From Deltaproteobacteria bacterium (GTDB lineage: Bacteria; Desulfobacterota_B; Binatia; UBA9968), in NCBI GenBank assembly GCA_022545745.1, contig JACZQL010000037.1, forward strand, positions 1-8,348: 8,348 nucleotides of DNA, read 5' to 3'. Numbering within the stretch: the stretch's first letter is position 1; each line of letters begins with the position of its first letter. The notes below the pieces were generated by a model, which was not told the DNA's origin, did no database searches, and saw only the letters and a program-made list of their open reading frames with translations. The translations under genes were made by a program, and so were the position numbers. Below are positions 6,124 through 8,348 of the stretch, in pieces.

Positions 6124-6154
6124 GTGTTGATCACGTCAGAATCGTGCTCAACAC
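6124..6154. promoter_or_regulatory. Strong hairpin upstream of the outer-membrane protein gene
   Basis: GTGTTGA (6124-6130) pairs with TCAACAC (6148-6154), and inside it CACG (6132-6135) pairs with CGTG (6143-6146). This gives an 11-pair stem with one T/C mismatch and a seven-base loop. No U-run follows, so it is not a standard terminator. It lies 113 bp before the ATG at 6268 and could be a leader RNA structure or an operator. Confidence 0.45.
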
Positions 6155-6256
6155 GAAGGCGCCCCGCATTTTCAAGAAAATGATGCGCGTCCACGGAGGC
6201 GAAGGAAGAGCGCGAGTCACTCATGAATACAGGAGAACGTTTCATCAACCGAACCC

Positions 6257-6263
6257 GAGGAGG
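6257..6263 (+). promoter_or_regulatory. Ribosome binding site deciding the start at 6268
   Basis: GAGGAGG ends four bases before the ATG at 6268. The earlier in-frame ATG at 6223 lacks such a site and would put 15 polar residues before the signal peptide, so 6268 is preferred. Confidence 0.75.
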
Positions 6264-6267
6264 CAAC

Positions 6268-7401
6268 ATGCAGAAAAAAATGTACATCGCCGTGATCGCC
6301 TTTATCGCCACTGTCATGGCCATGACGATTCCAAGCCTGGCCCAAGACAGTGAATTGTGGGGGTCTAATATTTTTAATCAGGACTCCGGGTGGTCGTTTG
6401 ATCGTTTCGACCTTGGCGAGTCCCTTGTGTGGGATTCCGACTATTTCGCGCAGCCGCAGTATTTGGCTGCGGCGAGCAAGGGCGGTGGCGGATCGTCAGG
6501 GGGCCCTCCTCTGAAGCCGGATGGAACGATTGATTTGGAGGCCATCTCTAAGTCGATGGACAATCCCCTCGGCAGCCTGTGGATTATCTTCACCCAGAAC
6601 GACACCATTACCCTACGGGGACCCCCATTTCGGAAAACCCAAGTCGCCAATGTCTTTACTCTTATGCCCATCCTGCCCGTACCTCTGACGAAGGATTGGA
6701 TCCTTGTCAATCGTCCCATCATGTCCTTCATTAATTTGAACACGCCAGACACATCCGCAATTAATCAAGGAGCATTTCCCGACCTTTTCGCTGGGGGAGG
6801 GTCAGCTTTTGGTGGCCTGCCCAGCTCCATCCCCACAACCCGTCGAACCGAGTTCGGTGACTTTATTTTCTGGCATGCCCTCGCACCGAGGGATCTTCCG
6901 GATTTTCTCAACGGCAAATTGATCTGGGGAGTTGGCCCCTCGGTTATCTATCCCACGGCCACACACACTGCCCTCGGCTCGCAAAAGTGGTCGGCCGGCC
7001 CCGGCATCCTGGGCATGTACATGGGACAAGGGGTTAAAGTTGGGGGGTTGGTCCAGCATTGGAACTCCTTTGCGGGACCGGGCGATCGCCCTGATGTGAG
7101 CAAGTCCAACATCCAGCCCCTAGTGTATTTCGATTTGGGCAACCTGTGGCAGATTGGGACCTCCCCCAACATCCTCATCAACTGGGAGGCGGGCGGCAGC
7201 AACAAATACACCTTGCCCATTGGCGGCGCCGTGAACAAAACTCTGCTCCTGTTCGGCAAACTGCCCACCCGGTTTGAAGTCGCGGTGTACTGGTCAGCGG
7301 TGAAGCCCGACGGCGTGGGCCAGGACTGGTTGTTCCGTTTTAACTTTATTCCGGTCATCCCCAATCCGCTGAAAGCCATGGGGATCGATAGTCTTTTTTA
7401 A
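6268..7401 (+). CDS. Outer-membrane beta-barrel transporter-type protein ('neuromedin U'-like)
   Basis: The product has 377 residues. A clear signal peptide (MQKKMYIAVIAFIATVMAM, cleavage SLA/Q near residue 25) is followed by about 40 polar residues and a Gly/Ser linker (GGGGSSGG). The segment from DNPLGSLWIIFTQND through NVFTLMPILPVPLTKDWILVNRPIM is the hallmark of a group of bacterial outer-membrane transporter-like proteins often misannotated 'neuromedin U', distantly related to phenol-degradation MetA-like barrels. Later strands (KLIWGVGPSVIYPTAT, KWSAGPGILGMYMG, VGGLVQHWNSFAG, IQPLVYFDLGNLWQIGTSPNILINWEA) alternate as expected for a barrel, and the chain ends in Phe. Substrate and role are unknown; no eukaryotic neuropeptide relation is implied. 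It is followed 139 bp downstream by a lipoprotein gene on the same strand, with no terminator visible between them, so co-expression is possible. Confidence 0.82.
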   Translation: MQKKMYIAVIAFIATVMAMTIPSLAQDSELWGSNIFNQDSGWSFDRFDLGESLVWDSDYFAQPQYLAAASKGGGGSSGGPPLKPDGTIDLEAISKSMDNPLGSLWIIFTQNDTITLRGPPFRKTQVANVFTLMPILPVPLTKDWILVNRPIMSFINLNTPDTSAINQGAFPDLFAGGGSAFGGLPSSIPTTRRTEFGDFIFWHALAPRDLPDFLNGKLIWGVGPSVIYPTATHTALGSQKWSAGPGILGMYMGQGVKVGGLVQHWNSFAGPGDRPDVSKSNIQPLVYFDLGNLWQIGTSPNILINWEAGGSNKYTLPIGGAVNKTLLLFGKLPTRFEVAVYWSAVKPDGVGQDWLFRFNFIPVIPNPLKAMGIDSLF

Positions 7402-7525
7402 GCGAGGGTACAGAAAGAAGTCCTCTGTGACTGCAAAGCGGCAGATTAGTGGCATGATTTTCACTGATGAATGAGGCCTTGAACCCATGAGATTACGATA
7501 CCCACTTGGTGGAAGAGGGCCTTCT

Positions 7526-7534
7526 GGAAGGAGG
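7526..7534 (+). promoter_or_regulatory. Ribosome binding site deciding the start at 7541
   Basis: GGAAGGAGG ends six bases before the ATG at 7541. This selects that ATG over the in-frame ATG at 7487, which would add 18 residues ahead of the lipoprotein signal. Confidence 0.75.
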
Positions 7535-7540
7535 ACTATC

Positions 7541-8254
7541 ATGAAGCCAATCCGGTCTCCCTCAAAGTCTACGCATGCTTGTGCGTTCCTCGCCTCCCTG
7601 CTGGCACTCTTTCTCGTTGGCTGCGCGGGAGCAAGCACCCAAGTGGGGCCTCAATACTCAAAGGCCAAGTCCCTGCCGCGCCCTCCGGTTGTGCTGGTCT
7701 ATCAATTCGCTGTTGATGCGGACGATGTCGTTGTTGACACCTTCGGTATAAATCAGGCATCAACCTTAGAGCGTGTGAAGAAGGGACGAGTCTTTGCCCG
7801 AGAGCTCGCCTTTAGGTTGTTCAAGAAGGTGAAGGAACTCGGCATTCCCACGCGGCTAGCGACCCCTGACGCCAAGGTTCCCCTGAATGCCCTTGTTGTA
7901 AAGGGGCAGTTCCTCACAATCGATGAAGGCTCTCGGGCGAAACGTATGATAATCGGATTCGGGGCGGGAGCCGAGGAAGTGCGGGTAAGGGTCCAAGTCT
8001 ACCAAATGACCGAAACCGGGTTGCGACGGATCTCTGAGGCCGAGGGCGAAGCGCATGGAAGAAAGACGCCCGGCATAGCGGGGCCAGCGGCCGTTGCTGT
8101 GGGGGGCGGCATGGTGGTCGGAGCGGTGGTCGCAGGAGGGATGAACCTTAAAAGCGAGGCGATTGATGGTAGCATGGATACGACCTTGAACAACCTCGTC
8201 GAGGAATTTGTCGAGAACGCTGCGCGATTCTACAAGCGCCAGGGCTGGCTGTAG
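7541..8254 (+). CDS. DUF4410 family lipoprotein
   Basis: The product has 237 residues. A lipoprotein signal peptide ends in LVGC with the modified Cys at residue 28, so it is predicted to be membrane-anchored in the envelope. The mature protein shows the DUF4410 pattern: RPPVVLVYQFAV near residue 50, a FARELAFRLFKKVKELGIP helix, ALVVKGQFLTIDEGSRAKRMIIGFGAGAEEVRVRVQVYQM in mid-protein, then a glycine-rich hydrophobic stretch (GPAAVAVGGGMVVGAVVAGG) and a C-terminal helix (LVEEFVENAARFYKRQGWL). The glycine-rich part resembles glycine-zipper segments that insert in or lie on membranes. The length is normal. The function of the family is not established. It lies downstream of the outer-membrane protein at 6268 in the same direction, which suggests a shared envelope role but does not prove it. 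Confidence 0.85.
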   Translation: MKPIRSPSKSTHACAFLASLLALFLVGCAGASTQVGPQYSKAKSLPRPPVVLVYQFAVDADDVVVDTFGINQASTLERVKKGRVFARELAFRLFKKVKELGIPTRLATPDAKVPLNALVVKGQFLTIDEGSRAKRMIIGFGAGAEEVRVRVQVYQMTETGLRRISEAEGEAHGRKTPGIAGPAAVAVGGGMVVGAVVAGGMNLKSEAIDGSMDTTLNNLVEEFVENAARFYKRQGWL

Positions 8255-8335
8255 GGTGCAAGCAGTCACGCGAGATCCGCGCATCCAGGCCTGTTTGTGA
8301 TAAGGCCACTCCAGATCCATATTGATTGGAAATGT

Positions 8336-8341
8336 AAGGAG
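8336..8341 (+). promoter_or_regulatory. Ribosome binding site of a gene starting just beyond the right edge
   Basis: AAGGAG is followed by AAACAAC to the last base. A start codon at 8349, immediately outside the window, would have an ideal seven-base spacing. The gap after the DUF4410 stop is 94 bp with no strong terminator, so the next gene may belong to the same unit. Confidence 0.45.
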
Positions 8342-8348
8342 AAACAAC

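Larger units (their letters stand above)
5388..6267. other. 880-bp region without a confident gene
   Basis: No frame here has both a good ribosome binding site and a recognisable protein. The first half (5389-5700) is pyrimidine-rich on the plus strand with a short direct repeat GGCGCTCG at 5527-5534 and 5538-5545. The second half contains an 18-base inverted repeat (5728-5745), a possible small secreted ORF (5792-6001) and a strong hairpin (6124-6154) before the next gene. The frames around 5922-6353 look like decayed or chance open frames. A long regulatory leader, a small RNA or a decayed gene are all possible. Confidence 0.5.

Noticed and set aside
5922..6353. Rightward 143-residue open frame
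   Set aside because: Arg/His-rich composition typical of an out-of-frame reading; its last third is a shadow of the outer-membrane protein gene at 6268.
7452..7470. TGGCATG... considered as a sigma-54 promoter before the DUF4410 gene
   Set aside because: The -12 GC element is missing at the required spacing.
7856..8347. Leftward 163-residue open frame opposite the DUF4410 gene
   Set aside because: It is the antisense shadow of a clearly coding gene with a lipobox and ribosome binding site; its own content resembles no known protein.

Overview
The window looks like a chromosomal stretch from a Gram-negative bacterium of moderate-to-high GC, with envelope genes predominating. Two outer-membrane beta-barrel proteins, two lipoproteins and one secreted TPR protein are encoded. 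A Nitrospira (Nitrospirota) origin is my best guess. It rests on the style of the proteins (alginate-export barrels, DUF4136 and DUF4410 lipoproteins) and on a TTTTTCAACATCCTG-type repeat that I associate from memory with Nitrospira genomes. It is not proven by the sequence.

Layout. (1) The left edge carries the first codons of a leftward moxR-type AAA+ ATPase gene. (2) Positions 122 to about 4262 hold a block with a leftward TPR gene (12 exact 34-residue repeats), followed in the same direction by a truncated K+-channel-like gene and a terminator-like repeat. Divergent from these is an alginate-export-family outer-membrane barrel. (3) Positions 4263-4563 repeat the moxR start and its upstream DNA (120 of 121 visible bases identical), but this second moxR copy breaks off after the FTPDLLPS motif. 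(4) A DUF4136 lipoprotein gene follows at 4818. (5) About 880 bp follow with no convincing gene but with two good inverted repeats and one possible small secreted ORF. (6) A second outer-membrane protein of the transporter / 'neuromedin U'-like group (6268) is followed by a DUF4410 lipoprotein (7541). (7) A ribosome binding site at the right edge points to another gene starting just outside.

Interpretation. The left moxR copy keeps its gene body, as far as can be seen, but loses the shared upstream DNA at 121/122. The right copy keeps the upstream DNA but has lost most of the gene. This is the geometry expected when a DNA block enters by single-crossover (Campbell-type) integration, or when a tandem duplication is followed by loss. 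It suggests that the original order was moxR divergent from the DUF4136 lipoprotein gene, and that the TPR/barrel block was placed between them. The TPR plus alginate-export-barrel pair resembles, in architecture only, the TPR scaffold and barrel of exopolysaccharide secretion systems (AlgK/AlgE, or the fused PgaA and BcsC). A split polysaccharide or solute export port is therefore a testable idea, not a demonstrated function.
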